From the NCBI GenBank assembly GCA_018648265.1, contig JABGRN010000037.1:1-47682 (forward strand): a stretch of 47,682 bases of DNA, written 5' to 3'. The notes under the pieces were generated by a model that made no database searches, was not told where the DNA came from, and saw only the letters and a list, made by a program, of their open reading frames with translations. The number at the start of each line of letters is the position of its first letter. Position 1 is the first letter of the stretch. The translations under genes and the position numbers were made by a program. Origin of the DNA: Prolixibacteraceae bacterium. GTDB taxonomy: Bacteria > Bacteroidota > Bacteroidia > Bacteroidales > Prolixibacteraceae. Positions 1 to 9,121 of the stretch are shown here, piece after piece.

Positions 1-352
1 GTTTTACTCAGCATACTCCTTTGTTGTAGTATCGGCATTAACCATTATAAACTTTGAAATTGCCATGCGGCATTTCAAAGTACAATTGGTATAATACCAA
101 TTAATATATCAGCAACAAAAAGGAATTGTGTCCTATTTAAATGCAACTTATAACTACGCGAAAAATAATTGTTGACCGATTCTTATATTTCAACTCTTTG
201 ATAAAGAGAAGAAATGCAATACTATCTTTTATTCAACAATCTCTTTGAAAAAAATAATGAAATATGATATTTAGGTTTGAATTGCAACGATATCCCAAAT
301 TAATTAATATTAGAGGTTTTAAACTTTACTCTATTATTTTATCTAACATTTA
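1..352. other. Gene-free left edge
   Basis: No credible coding sequence is visible in either strand of this AT-rich stretch. It carries the two hairpins listed separately at 51-102 and otherwise nothing I can name. It lies beyond the 3' end of the metallophosphoesterase-like gene. Confidence 0.6.
51..102. repeat. Two adjacent hairpins
   Basis: The first hairpin pairs ACTTTGAAATTGCC (51-64) with GGCATTTCAAAGT (69-81) across a 4-nt loop, with one bulged T. The second pairs AATTGGTAT (84-92) with ATACCAATT (94-102) around a single A. Neither is followed by a clear T-run. They may be remains of an intergenic repeat or a transposon end; the second sequence has the look of a common Bacteroidota intergenic palindrome, which is only an impression. 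Confidence 0.55.
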
Positions 353-1231
353 TTAATTGGCCAGCACAGAATCGATATCGAGAAATTGCCAATCAAGCCA
401 TCCACTTTCAGGAACATGTTTAAATTCTAAAATCCAGTCCTTAGGTGCATTTGCCCTCTCGTCAGGATCTTTGTATTTGCTTCTTGTAATACCGCAACCT
501 AAAAAATGAATTTGATCTTCTGTTAAAAAATCAATTTTAACGCCCCCCATATCACCCAAGATACATATTACTTCTATTCCTCTCTTATGTACCTCAACCA
601 AACGTGGATAAATATCTTTTGCAAAAGTAGCATCCGAATTATCACAAGTAAAACTGTAATATGCTAAATTACTCTGGGCATAAGTAACTGGCGAAGGCAA
701 ACCAGGTACATCTTTCCACAAGCCATGATGCATTAATAGAATCAGGTGGGATGAGTTTTGTATGGTGTCGCATAAATCTACTAAAATTCTGTATTGATCG
801 TTCAAAGACTCGCAATCATATGGCGTGATATTGGGATTTAGTACCATATACGAAATACCTTTGTAATTGCTGGTATAATATGTTTTCTTTTCTGTCAACT
901 CTTCCAACCATTTCCAATTTCCATTTCGTGCATCATGATTTCCCAAAGCCCAGTGCGTGTTGGGATGTTTTAGGTTGAACAATCCATCAATATATTCCAA
1001 TGTTGAATAATCCAATAAAGCTTCAGAACAAACATCACCACCTAACCAAATACCATCATAAGGTTTGAGATCCAACTTTTCAACCCTTTCATCAACCCTC
1101 GCATGACTAACAAAATAGTAATAAATATGACCCATAAACAAATATTTAGTAGTATCAGATTGCGCTTTTGTGTTGCAAACGGATGCCATGAAAAACATGA
1201 TGAAAAATATTTGTCTTTTCATTAATCTCAT
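353..1231 (-). CDS. Exported metallophosphoesterase-like protein
   Basis: This is a calcineurin-like phosphoesterase fold protein. The sequence shows GGDVCSE, GNHD, MHHG and GDMGG blocks in the right order for metal-binding loops. The first D-x-H motif appears as MGH in YLFMGHIY, so its Asp is missing, and the last GHxH motif is replaced by GDMGG; activity may be altered. The N-terminus (MKRQIFFIMFFMASVCNTKAQ) is a signal peptide, so the protein is probably periplasmic. An upstream TTG at 1240 falls inside a -7 box (TATTTTTG, minus strand, 1238-1245), so I start at the ATG at 1231; the ATG at 1222 is equally possible. The natural substrate is unknown, and no neighbour suggests one. Confidence 0.7.
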   Translation of the reverse strand: MRLMKRQIFFIMFFMASVCNTKAQSDTTKYLFMGHIYYYFVSHARVDERVEKLDLKPYDGIWLGGDVCSEALLDYSTLEYIDGLFNLKHPNTHWALGNHDARNGNWKWLEELTEKKTYYTSNYKGISYMVLNPNITPYDCESLNDQYRILVDLCDTIQNSSHLILLMHHGLWKDVPGLPSPVTYAQSNLAYYSFTCDNSDATFAKDIYPRLVEVHKRGIEVICILGDMGGVKIDFLTEDQIHFLGCGITRSKYKDPDERANAPKDWILEFKHVPESGWLDWQFLDIDSVLAN

Positions 1232-1283
1232 TTTTAACAAAAATAGAAGTTAAATTATAGTTCTCAAATTTTTATGCCACAAC

Positions 1284-1453
1284 TTAAGGGCATCTCTAAA
1301 AACTCATTTCTTTCAAAAAATGAAGATAATGAATATTATGCAAGGAATAATTTTTTAGAATAGCCTTAGCTATTTCAAAAAATTATAACGCAGTCAGATT
1401 GTTTATTATCTTCATTACCGTAGGGTTTTCAAAATTTTTAGAGATGCCCTTAA
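1284..1453. mobile_element. MITE-like palindromic element with TTAA ends (copy 1)
   Basis: The element is 170 bp and non-coding. It is bounded by perfect 19-bp inverted repeats, TTAAGGGCATCTCTAAAAA at 1284-1302 and its exact complement at 1435-1453. A second nested near-palindrome surrounds the centre, which holds the hairpin AATAGCCTTAGCTATTT (1359-1375). The outermost TTAA could be a duplicated target site or part of the repeat; being palindromic, it cannot be assigned. The same central hairpin occurs inverted inside the element at 5111-5292. The structure suggests a miniature inverted-repeat element moved by an unseen transposase. Confidence 0.75.
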
Positions 1454-1580
1454 ATAAAGAAAAATATAAAGCTGACTAATCACCTGGCAATTCCTATAGT
1501 GAAATCTTTTGCTTAATTCAATTGCAAAGTGAGATTGTAGTAATTTGAAAATTTTGTTTCTTTGCGTGAAACACCAATTT

Positions 1581-2999
1581 ATGGTTTTTAGTAGCATCCT
1601 TTTTTTATATGTTTTTTTACCTGTATTTCTGCTTTTGTACCACATTGTGGGTACGAAACTGAAAAACTATATTCTACTTGCTGCCAGTTTAATTTTTTAC
1701 GCATGGGGTGCACCTAAATTTATATTTTTTGTGGTGGGTTCGTTGGTCGCTAATTTTTATGTGGTCAGGCAACTGTATCTGCAAAATAACCGGAAACTCT
1801 TTTTAATACTGTCTGTAATAATAAATCTGGGGTTGCTCGTATATTTTAAATACGCCAACTTTTTTGTCGATAACGTTAATTTTATTCTTGAAACTTTAGG
1901 AATGCAAGCTGCAAACTGGACAAAAGTTGCACTTCCCATCGGAATTTCTTTTTTTACCTTTCAGTCGTTAACATATACCATCGACGTTTATCGGAATGTA
2001 CACAAACCACTTGATAAACTAACTGATTACCTGCTTTATATTTTAATGTTCCCGCAGTTAATTGCCGGCCCGATTGTACGTTTTAATACAGTTGCCGACG
2101 ATATTACCGATCGAAAAGCCAATGAAACCATCGACAACAAATTGCTGGGTGTTTATCGCTTTGTAATAGGGTTATCGAAAAAAATATTGATTGCAAATGT
2201 TTTAGGTGAACAGGTGGACGCCATTTATTCAATGCCATTAAATCACGTTGATTCAGGGATTGCATGGATTGCAATTGTAGCTTATTCATTCCAAATATAT
2301 TTCGATTTTAGTGGCTACTCCGACATGGCAATCGGATTAGGGAAAATAGTTGGTTTCAAATTCCCCGAGAACTTCGACAATCCTTACACATCTCAAAATA
2401 TTACCGAATTTTGGCGACGATGGCACATTACTTTGGGCCAGTTTATGAAATACTACTTGTACATTCCACTTGGTGGGAACCGGGTATCAACCCGACAAAG
2501 GTTGTATTTTAATCTCGGATTGGTTTTTTTACTTTCCGGTTTGTGGCACGGTGCCTCATGGAATTTTGTAATTTGGGGTGCCTGGCACGGATTATTTCTT
2601 ATTCTGGACCGGGTTTTTTTGGTAAAGCTTTTTGCACGAATTGGGAAAATTCCCCGTGTATTTATTACATACATTATTGTTTTAGTTGGTTGGGTGTTTT
2701 TTCGGATTGAAAATTTTAATCAGGCTATTTTTTACATTAAAAAAATGTTCAGTTTTCAATTTGAAAAAACAACACACATTTTCGATACTGAATTCCTGTT
2801 CATGCTAATAATTGGATTTATTTTTTCTTTTATTACCCTTTTAAAATTTGGCAGATGGTTTGAAAAAAGGACCTTTTATTCAGAATTAAAATTGAAGGGA
2901 CATTTACTTTATATTTTACTTTCAATACTGTTTTTACTGATTTGTTCGGGGTATATTACTGCCACAGGATTTAATCCGTTTATATATTTCAGGTTTTAA
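1581..2999 (+). CDS. MBOAT family O-acyltransferase, AlgI-like
   Basis: This is a polytopic membrane O-acyltransferase that would pass acetyl groups across the inner membrane for O-acetylation of an extracellular polysaccharide. Seen directly: the family start MVFSSILFLYVFLPVF, the FDFSGYSDMAIG block, FWRRWHITL, and the MBOAT catalytic His in SGLWHGASWNFVIWGAWHG. Length is 472 aa, normal for AlgI. An in-frame ATG 36 nt upstream (1545) would add a non-homologous leader, so the start at 1581 is chosen. The stop is 3 nt before the next gene, an AlgX/AlgJ-like partner, so the two form an acetylation pair. The polymer is not known; no alginate genes are in the window. Confidence 0.93.
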   Translation: MVFSSILFLYVFLPVFLLLYHIVGTKLKNYILLAASLIFYAWGAPKFIFFVVGSLVANFYVVRQLYLQNNRKLFLILSVIINLGLLVYFKYANFFVDNVNFILETLGMQAANWTKVALPIGISFFTFQSLTYTIDVYRNVHKPLDKLTDYLLYILMFPQLIAGPIVRFNTVADDITDRKANETIDNKLLGVYRFVIGLSKKILIANVLGEQVDAIYSMPLNHVDSGIAWIAIVAYSFQIYFDFSGYSDMAIGLGKIVGFKFPENFDNPYTSQNITEFWRRWHITLGQFMKYYLYIPLGGNRVSTRQRLYFNLGLVFLLSGLWHGASWNFVIWGAWHGLFLILDRVFLVKLFARIGKIPRVFITYIIVLVGWVFFRIENFNQAIFYIKKMFSFQFEKTTHIFDTEFLFMLIIGFIFSFITLLKFGRWFEKRTFYSELKLKGHLLYILLSILFLLICSGYITATGFNPFIYFRF

Positions 3000-3002
3000 A
3001 CG

Positions 3003-4343
3003 ATGATAAAAAAAGGATTTAAAATATTATTTTTTCTGATTTTCAGTTTAGTACTGATACTTCCTTTTGTTTACAGTTTTACTGAACTAAATAATCGGAT
3101 TACTTTAAAAGGAGCTGTTGATTTGGCGGAAAAACCAACTTTGAAATATGGCAATTGGTTTGATGGCGAGTTTCAATCGAATTACGAAAAATATATAAAC
3201 GACAACATTGGTTTCAGGCCCATTTTTGTAAGAATAAGAAACCAGGTTGCTTATAGTTTTTTCGATGAAATAAATGCAGCATCGGTAATTCGCGGAAAGG
3301 AAAATTATTTATACGAACGAAATTATATAAAAGCATTTAATGGGACCGATTTTATCGGTGCCGATTCTATTTATTACAAAACCAGGCGAATTAAACTTTT
3401 ACAAGATTCATTACAGAAAATGGATAAAACTTTGATTGTTTGTTTGGCTGCCGGAAAAGGATCGTTTTATCCTCAGTATTTCCCTGAAAAATACAAATTG
3501 CCACCAAGCGATTCAACAAATCAAAAATTTTACGTCAAAGCATTTAAAGAATTGGGTGTAAACCACATCGATTTTAACAAGTGGTTTTTAGAAATGAAAG
3601 ACACGTCGCGTTATATTTTGTATCCAAAATATGGAATTCACTGGAGCGAATACGGAATGTTACTTTCGGTTGATAGTTTGGTTTCGTACGTTGAAAAAAA
3701 GAGAAAGGTTAACATGCCAAATCTTTTACTTTCAAACTATAAATTATCGAAAGATTTAAATAACTCTGATTATGATATTGCTGATGGCTTAAACCTGATT
3801 TTTAAACTCCCGGTTGAAACAATGTGTTACCCCGATTTTGTCTGGGAAAACGATTCCGCAAGGAAAAAACCTAAAGTTGTTGTAATTGCCGACAGTTTTT
3901 ATTGGAGTATGTACGGCACTGGTTTATGGAATAATAGTTTTAGCCCGGGAGGTTTTTGGTATTATAATCGATTAGTTTATCCCGATAGTTTTGAGGAAAC
4001 ATTAAATGTTAAAGATGTAAATTATTGGAAGGCAATTGAAAATACCGATGTTTTTATTGTGCTGGTAACAGAAGCTAACTTACCTAAATTTTCGTGGGGG
4101 TTTGTTGAAAATGCATTGGAAGCATTCTCTCCGGATTACGACAGATCGGCTCCGGCAAAAAGAATTAAAGTTTTAAGTTTCGAGGAAGAATTGCAAAAAA
4201 ACATTACCAATATAAAAGCTAACGAAAACTGGATGAAAGAGATTAAACGAAAATCCAAATTAATGAATATTTCGGTTGATTCGATGTTGATAATTGATGC
4301 AACCTGGATGATTGAATACAAAAAAAGTCAGGAGAAGAAATAA
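3003..4343 (+). CDS. AlgX/AlgJ-like SGNH acetyltransferase partner of AlgI
   Basis: This is the likely periplasmic acetyltransferase that acts with the AlgI-like protein just upstream. One N-terminal membrane segment (FKILFFLIFSLVLILPFVYSF) anchors a large extracytoplasmic domain. The nucleophile block VVVIADSFYWS and the YGIHWSEYG block match the SGNH Ser and the HW motif of the AlgX/AlgJ/DHHW group. The Asp usually found two residues before that His (DTHW or DHHW) is Gly here (GIHW), so the triad may be incomplete or completed elsewhere. Length is 446 aa. The gene abuts the convergent GT2 gene with no spacer: its stop ends at 4343 and the other begins at 4344. Confidence 0.85.
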   Translation: MIKKGFKILFFLIFSLVLILPFVYSFTELNNRITLKGAVDLAEKPTLKYGNWFDGEFQSNYEKYINDNIGFRPIFVRIRNQVAYSFFDEINAASVIRGKENYLYERNYIKAFNGTDFIGADSIYYKTRRIKLLQDSLQKMDKTLIVCLAAGKGSFYPQYFPEKYKLPPSDSTNQKFYVKAFKELGVNHIDFNKWFLEMKDTSRYILYPKYGIHWSEYGMLLSVDSLVSYVEKKRKVNMPNLLLSNYKLSKDLNNSDYDIADGLNLIFKLPVETMCYPDFVWENDSARKKPKVVVIADSFYWSMYGTGLWNNSFSPGGFWYYNRLVYPDSFEETLNVKDVNYWKAIENTDVFIVLVTEANLPKFSWGFVENALEAFSPDYDRSAPAKRIKVLSFEEELQKNITNIKANENWMKEIKRKSKLMNISVDSMLIIDATWMIEYKKSQEKK

Positions 4344-5072
4344 TTATTTTTTCGTAAAAATATTGTATTTCAAAATACACCATAAAGCACGAAATCCATC
4401 TTTTGCCCTTATTTTTTTACCCTCTTCGTAGGTACGGCCATAATACGAAATTCCAATTTCATAAATTCGGATGTTCGGAACCCTCGAAATTTTTGCAGTT
4501 ACCTCGGGTTCAAACCCAAACCTTTTTTCCTTCAAATCCAAGTTTTTTATAATATCCGATTTAAACAGTTTATAACATGTTTCCATGTCGGTGAGATTTA
4601 AATTGGTAAACATGTTTGAAACCGATGTCAGGAATTTATTCCCAATCGAATGCCAAAAAAACAAAATCCGATGAGGGTTCCCGCCCATAAATCGTGAACC
4701 ATAAACCACATCAGCGTTCCCCTCCGCAATTGGTTTTAACAGATCGTTGTATTCGCGCGGATCGTATTCTAAATCAGCATCCTGAACAATTATGCATTCG
4801 CCGGTTGCCTCATCAATCCCACGATGAAGTGCCGCCCCTTTTCCCATATTTTTTACCTGATGAAAAAATTTCATCTCAACCGTCGGATGTTCCTTAATAT
4901 AAGCCTCAATTACTTCCACCGATTTGTCGGTAGAACAATCGTTTACCAATATTATTTCTTTTTGAAAACCAAAATCAAGCGATACATTAATAACCCGATC
5001 GAGAATTGTTGAGATGGTCCGTTCCTCGTTGTAAACCGGAATAATTACCGACAAAAGCAAATTTCTGTGCAT
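4344..5072 (-). CDS. GT2 glycosyltransferase, polyprenol-phosphate sugar synthase type
   Basis: This is a GT-A fold family 2 glycosyltransferase of the dolichyl-phosphate mannose/glucose synthase type. Visible are the N-terminal nucleotide-binding start [15 protein letters not shown], the catalytic DADLEYDP motif, and the [11 protein letters not shown] block typical of bacterial DPM1-like enzymes. At 242 aa without C-terminal membrane helices it is a soluble, membrane-associated form. It would load a sugar onto undecaprenyl phosphate at the cytoplasmic face. The ArnT-like enzyme encoded upstream on the same strand would be a natural user of that lipid-linked sugar, although a palindromic element lies between the two genes. 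Confidence 0.9.
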   Translation of the reverse strand: MHRNLLLSVIIPVYNEERTISTILDRVINVSLDFGFQKEIILVNDCSTDKSVEVIEAYIKEHPTVEMKFFHQVKNMGKGAALHRGIDEATGECIIVQDADLEYDPREYNDLLKPIAEGNADVVYGSRFMGGNPHRILFFWHSIGNKFLTSVSNMFTNLNLTDMETCYKLFKSDIIKNLDLKEKRFGFEPEVTAKISRVPNIRIYEIGISYYGRTYEEGKKIRAKDGFRALWCILKYNIFTKK

Positions 5073-5110
5073 TTTCTACATGTTAGTTCAAGTGTTCAAA
5101 TATAGTTGAA

Positions 5111-5292
5111 TTAACCTGAACTATTCACAAATTTATCTATTCCTAAATCAAACTGCTTTGAATAAAGAGAATGCTCGATTCTCGCTTCTCAAAATAGCTA
5201 AGGCTATTTCTGCGAGGCTCAACTCTGCGCTTCCCTTTATTCTGTGCATTTTGAATTCTCATAACGAAAAACTCATGAATAATTCAGGTTAA
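5111..5292. mobile_element. MITE-like palindromic element with TTAA ends (copy 2)
   Basis: This non-coding 182-bp element has terminal inverted repeats TTAACCTGAACTATTCA (5111-5127) and TGAATAATTCAGGTTAA (5276-5292), complementary over 17 bp with one mismatch. A nested pair, GAATAAAGAGAA and TTCCCTTTATTC, also has one mismatch. The exact centre holds AAATAGCTAAGGCTATTT (5192-5209), a 7-bp hairpin that is the reverse complement of the central hairpin at 1359-1375. The two elements differ in their outer repeats but share length, TTAA ends and core. Confidence 0.7.
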
Positions 5293-5303
5293 ATAAAAGA
5301 GAA

Positions 5304-6935
5304 TTAGAAATTATCTGAATGAACTTTTATCAGATAGTTTTCTTTTAAGTTATCTTGCCTGGTCCCTGGATTTAAAAATTTAATCGTCAGTTCGTTCATT
5401 CCCTGTTGGCGAATTTTATAAACCGAAGCTAAAGGATGGTTTAATTTTAATATTCCTTCGTACCCAATTTTGTCTGTATAAACCCAGGTTCCCGCTTTTT
5501 CGAACAAATCATAAAAATCTTCCCAGTTTGTAAATTCCTGAACATTAGAATTTGCATAGTAAAAAAGTTCGTATTCAACTAATTGCAAATTAAGAAGCAC
5601 ATCGTTTTCTTTTCTTTGCAATTCATAAATCTCCAGGGCTTGCCTGGCCCCCTGAAAAGCAAATAATTTTGGGATAACTGCAATATTTAAAAATAAATTC
5701 AAAGTTCCCGAAACCAAAACAGCCGTAAATAACATCCGCATTAACAACTCTTTTTGATATTTAAAAAACAAAAAGACACTTAATAACGAAATCAAAAACA
5801 CTATTAAGAATAGTTTATTTTCAGGATAAACGATAAAAATAACTAAGGTAAAAACGCCTGACAATGCAACATAAATGTTTTGCGAAATATAAACTTTCCT
5901 TTGGGTTTTAATCGACATTTGAGGAATACCAGCAAGCCAATTTGCCACTACCACAGAAACCACAGGAATAGCAATTAGAAAATAATTAGGGGCTTTTCCT
6001 TTGGCTACGCTCAATATTAAAAATAAAACAAGAACACTTCCCAATAAATAAATTCCCCCAAGATTTTTATTGCTCGAAACAAACCAACTTTTTATTTCTT
6101 TAAAAAACGATATAAGTGCTAAAATAGTCCAGGGTAGAAAAGCCCACAAAATAGTTTCAATATAAAAGAATGGGTTTGAACTGGAACCTGCAAACTCACC
6201 CGTAATCCGCCCCAAATTATTTGTTATGAAAAAAAACTTAATTCCTTCCCAACCAAAATTTTTATATAAATAAAAAAGTTCAGGTAAAATTACAACCAAC
6301 ACAATTAAAATCCCAAGAATCCATTTTGGGTTAAATAACTGCCTGAAATCTTTCTTCGCAATCAAATACAACAAAACAGCAAAAAAAGGAAGTACCGCAC
6401 CAATTGGTCCCTTTGAAATCATAGCCAAACCAATACCGAAAAAACCTAAAATAAAATTTATGGTCTTTCTATTTTTTAAATATTTTGCCAATTGCCATAA
6501 TGCGAGTACGGTTCCAGTTTGCAAAATAGTATCGGTATGGAAATCGAAAAAATAAAGGAAAAATATTTGTGAAGTACCCACAATTAACGCAGCCAACATT
6601 CCTGTTTTCTTTGTAAACAAAGCTTCACCTAATTTGAAGGTAAAATAAAATCCAAGCCAGCCATACAAAGCAGGAAACAACTTAAAAGCAAAATTTGTGT
6701 TTCCAAAAAGCTGAATCCCAATTCCGGCCAACCAAAAAAACAAATGTGGCTTCTGGTCGTAAGGTTTACCATGTATTTTCAGGTTAAACCAATCTCCCGA
6801 TTCAACCATCTGCCTTGAAATTGCAGCATATAATCCCGAGTCGCCCGTTAAATCAACAAACAAACCAAAAAAATAAGCCAAACCAACCAACAGGAAAGCG
6901 TAAGCCCACAAAATATCTTTTATCTGAATTTTCAA
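5304..6935 (-). CDS. ArnT-like (GT39/GT83) membrane glycosyltransferase
   Basis: This is an integral-membrane glycosyltransferase of the PMT/ArnT superfamily, which moves a sugar from a polyprenyl-phosphate carrier to lipid A or another acceptor outside the cytoplasmic membrane. Evidence: about a dozen hydrophobic segments over 543 aa and the first-loop motif DLTGDSGLYAAISRQMVESG, with the Asp that acts as catalytic base in this family, followed by KPHLFFWLAGIGIQLFGN. The start is TTG at 6935, because no ATG precedes the catalytic loop and a stop lies three codons upstream. The acceptor is not determined. The DPM1-like gene downstream could supply the lipid-linked sugar. Confidence 0.85.
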   Translation of the reverse strand: MKIQIKDILWAYAFLLVGLAYFFGLFVDLTGDSGLYAAISRQMVESGDWFNLKIHGKPYDQKPHLFFWLAGIGIQLFGNTNFAFKLFPALYGWLGFYFTFKLGEALFTKKTGMLAALIVGTSQIFFLYFFDFHTDTILQTGTVLALWQLAKYLKNRKTINFILGFFGIGLAMISKGPIGAVLPFFAVLLYLIAKKDFRQLFNPKWILGILIVLVVILPELFYLYKNFGWEGIKFFFITNNLGRITGEFAGSSSNPFFYIETILWAFLPWTILALISFFKEIKSWFVSSNKNLGGIYLLGSVLVLFLILSVAKGKAPNYFLIAIPVVSVVVANWLAGIPQMSIKTQRKVYISQNIYVALSGVFTLVIFIVYPENKLFLIVFLISLLSVFLFFKYQKELLMRMLFTAVLVSGTLNLFLNIAVIPKLFAFQGARQALEIYELQRKENDVLLNLQLVEYELFYYANSNVQEFTNWEDFYDLFEKAGTWVYTDKIGYEGILKLNHPLASVYKIRQQGMNELTIKFLNPGTRQDNLKENYLIKVHSDNF

Positions 6936-7170
6936 TTTTTGTCAGTTAAAATTTTATAAAGTAACAAATTAAACTATTTACCTTAAATTTTAGTATCTCA
7001 AGTGAAGTAAAAAATATCACATAATTATTTTATCCAACAAAACAGTTATTTTACGCTATTTTAATAACCTGGAATTTTTAGGAAAACCAGGATGATAATC
7101 ACGATTCGGGCAACTCCAGTTTGTAAATACTATGTAGGCAAAGACAATAAATTAAAAATAATTATCGTTT

Positions 7171-7196
7171 TTGAAATTGCTTTTCGTTTATCTTTG
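7171..7196 (+). promoter_or_regulatory. Bacteroidota-type promoter for coaD
   Basis: A TTG at 7171-7173 and TATCTTTG at 7189-7196 match the -33 and -7 boxes of the Bacteroidota primary sigma factor at about the usual spacing. They lie 16 nt before the coaD ATG. The -7 box falls inside the longer upstream reading of the frame, which supports the start at 7213. Confidence 0.65.
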
Positions 7197-7212
7197 TAGA
7201 AAAAAACACTTA

Positions 7213-7686
7213 ATGGATAAAATTGCCATATTTCCCGGATCCTTCGATCCGTTTACAATTGGGCACGAATCAATTGTGAGACGGGCCATTCCAATGTTCG
7301 ATAAAATTGTAATAATGATTGGTTACAACGCCAACAAAAAATCATTTTTCTCCATCGCGAAACGATTAAAATGGATCAAACAGGTTTTTCAGGGTATTGA
7401 TAAAATTGATGTTCAAACTTATGAAGGTTTAACCGTTGATTTTTGTAAAGAAGTAAATGCAAAATATATTTTACGAGGTATCAGAACTTCGTCCGATTTT
7501 GAATACGAACGTGCCATTGCACAGGTAAACAAAAAAATGCATCCCGAAATCGAATCAATTTTCCTTTTAACTTTGCCCGAACACACTCCGGTTATGGCAA
7601 CTATTGTGCGCGATATTATACTCCATGGCGGCGATGCAAGTATGTTTCTGCCAGCCGGATTAAACCGAGATGAATTCCACCTTTAA
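7213..7686 (+). CDS. coaD: Phosphopantetheine adenylyltransferase
   Basis: CoaD makes dephospho-CoA from 4'-phosphopantetheine and ATP, the penultimate step of coenzyme A synthesis in the cytoplasm. The protein has the N-terminal nucleotidyltransferase motif GSFDPFTIGH, then KKSFFSIAKRLKWI, YILRGIRTSSDFEYE and the C-terminal ATP-binding stretch MATIVRDI. Length from this ATG is 157 aa, normal for bacterial CoaD. An upstream in-frame start at 7171 would add 14 unrelated residues across the promoter, so it is rejected. The next gene begins 22 nt downstream on the same strand, so the two may be co-transcribed. Confidence 0.97.
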   Translation: MDKIAIFPGSFDPFTIGHESIVRRAIPMFDKIVIMIGYNANKKSFFSIAKRLKWIKQVFQGIDKIDVQTYEGLTVDFCKEVNAKYILRGIRTSSDFEYERAIAQVNKKMHPEIESIFLLTLPEHTPVMATIVRDIILHGGDASMFLPAGLNRDEFHL

Positions 7687-7708
7687 GAGGACAAATAAAT
7701 TCTTTTGA

Positions 7709-9121
7709 ATGAATAAATTGCTTGCACTTTTTCTTCTGTTTTCATTATTTTATGTTTCGGTTTTTGCCACAATTATTGAAGGTCAAAATTCAGGATACGC
7801 AGGAAAAGAGTTAGATTTTTATCAATTAACAGATCCCGTTACTAAACAAAAAGAATTTGTCTTTTCGCTTGAATTTGATAGCCAAGGAAATTTTAAATCC
7901 ACATTTCCTATTATTAAAACCACTTACGTTTTTTGTGACTTTGGAATATATCGTGGAATGCTTTTCCTTGAACCGGATAAAACAATTAAGTTATTACTGC
8001 CACCCTTTCGCGAAAAATCATTTGCTGATCAAAAAAATCCGTTTTTTCAACCTGTTTCATTTTGGTTTAATACCGGAGATGAAAACGGTATAAATAATAG
8101 AATAGCAGATTTCGATTCAAAATTCAACCAACTTTCCGATCAATATTTTAACCAACTGTATTTCAGGCAATCGAAAGAAATTTACGATTCGGTTGTTACA
8201 ATCCTAAACAATTCCTTTCCGAATATTTCATCAAAAATTTTTGCAAATCATAAAAACCTAAAACTAAAATTACTGGAAACTGAGGTTTTCAGATTAAAAA
8301 GCGAAGATGTCTCAGAAATGTTTTCTTCGATAAATCCTGACTTCTGGAAGCATCCTGCTTTTGTCGAATTATTTGAGAAAATCTTTACTGAAAAACTGAG
8401 TTTCGATGCCAAAGAAATAAAAGGGACGGAACTTAGAAAAGCAGTGGCCGAAGCCAATTATAGTTTTTTATTTATGCACGTTAAAAATAAATACAAACTA
8501 ACGGGCGTAAGCACGGAACTCGTTTTATTAAAAATGTTACACGACGGTTTTTATTCAGGCGAATTCCCCAAAAATTCAATTTTAAATTTACTCGGCCAGA
8601 AAAATCTTTCAAACCATTCAAACCTAAAAATCAGAGAATTTGCGCGCAATATTTCCAACAAATTAAAACATTTGTTGCCCGGATCTACCGCCCCCGTAAT
8701 TTGTTTAAAAAATACCGACGGGCATAAAAAATGCACCGATGAAACGGGTGATAAATTTAAGTACATCATTTTTGCCGATGTTGAAATGATAGTATGCCGC
8801 GAGCATTTAAAATACCTAACCAAAATTGAACAGCAATTTCAGAAACACCTTGAAATAATTTTGATTTTGCGTAAAACCGATTTAATCGAGATGAAATTAT
8901 TCCTGGTTGAAAATAAAATTCCGGGAGTAAAACTGGTTGACGAAAATGGTGAGTTTATTAGTAAATATAAAATAAAATCATTCCCGTCTTGTTTTCTTCT
9001 CGACCAAAACCATAAAATTATTTTTTCAGGAACCAAAGCACCTTTAGATGGGTTTGAACAACAATTTGGGGCATTTCTTCAACAAAAACTTTTTGAGCGG
9101 CAAAGAAATCAATCGCGATAG
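7709..9121 (+). CDS. Exported protein with a C-terminal thioredoxin-like fold lacking CXXC
   Basis: The protein starts with a clear signal peptide (MNKLLALFLLFSLFYVSVFA) and so is probably periplasmic or membrane-associated. A long N-terminal region without a recognised domain is followed, from about residue 330, by a TlpA/thioredoxin-like segment: LLPGSTAPVICL, a strand-helix unit around FADVEMIVCREHLKYL, and the cis-Pro strand IKSFPSCFLLDQ. The active-site CXXC is absent; only a single Cys (VCREH) lies near that place. A classical disulfide reductase is therefore unlikely, and a structural or binding role is more plausible. The last 13 bp overlap the convergent Nudix gene. Confidence 0.7.
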   Translation: MNKLLALFLLFSLFYVSVFATIIEGQNSGYAGKELDFYQLTDPVTKQKEFVFSLEFDSQGNFKSTFPIIKTTYVFCDFGIYRGMLFLEPDKTIKLLLPPFREKSFADQKNPFFQPVSFWFNTGDENGINNRIADFDSKFNQLSDQYFNQLYFRQSKEIYDSVVTILNNSFPNISSKIFANHKNLKLKLLETEVFRLKSEDVSEMFSSINPDFWKHPAFVELFEKIFTEKLSFDAKEIKGTELRKAVAEANYSFLFMHVKNKYKLTGVSTELVLLKMLHDGFYSGEFPKNSILNLLGQKNLSNHSNLKIREFARNISNKLKHLLPGSTAPVICLKNTDGHKKCTDETGDKFKYIIFADVEMIVCREHLKYLTKIEQQFQKHLEIILILRKTDLIEMKLFLVENKIPGVKLVDENGEFISKYKIKSFPSCFLLDQNHKIIFSGTKAPLDGFEQQFGAFLQQKLFERQRNQSR

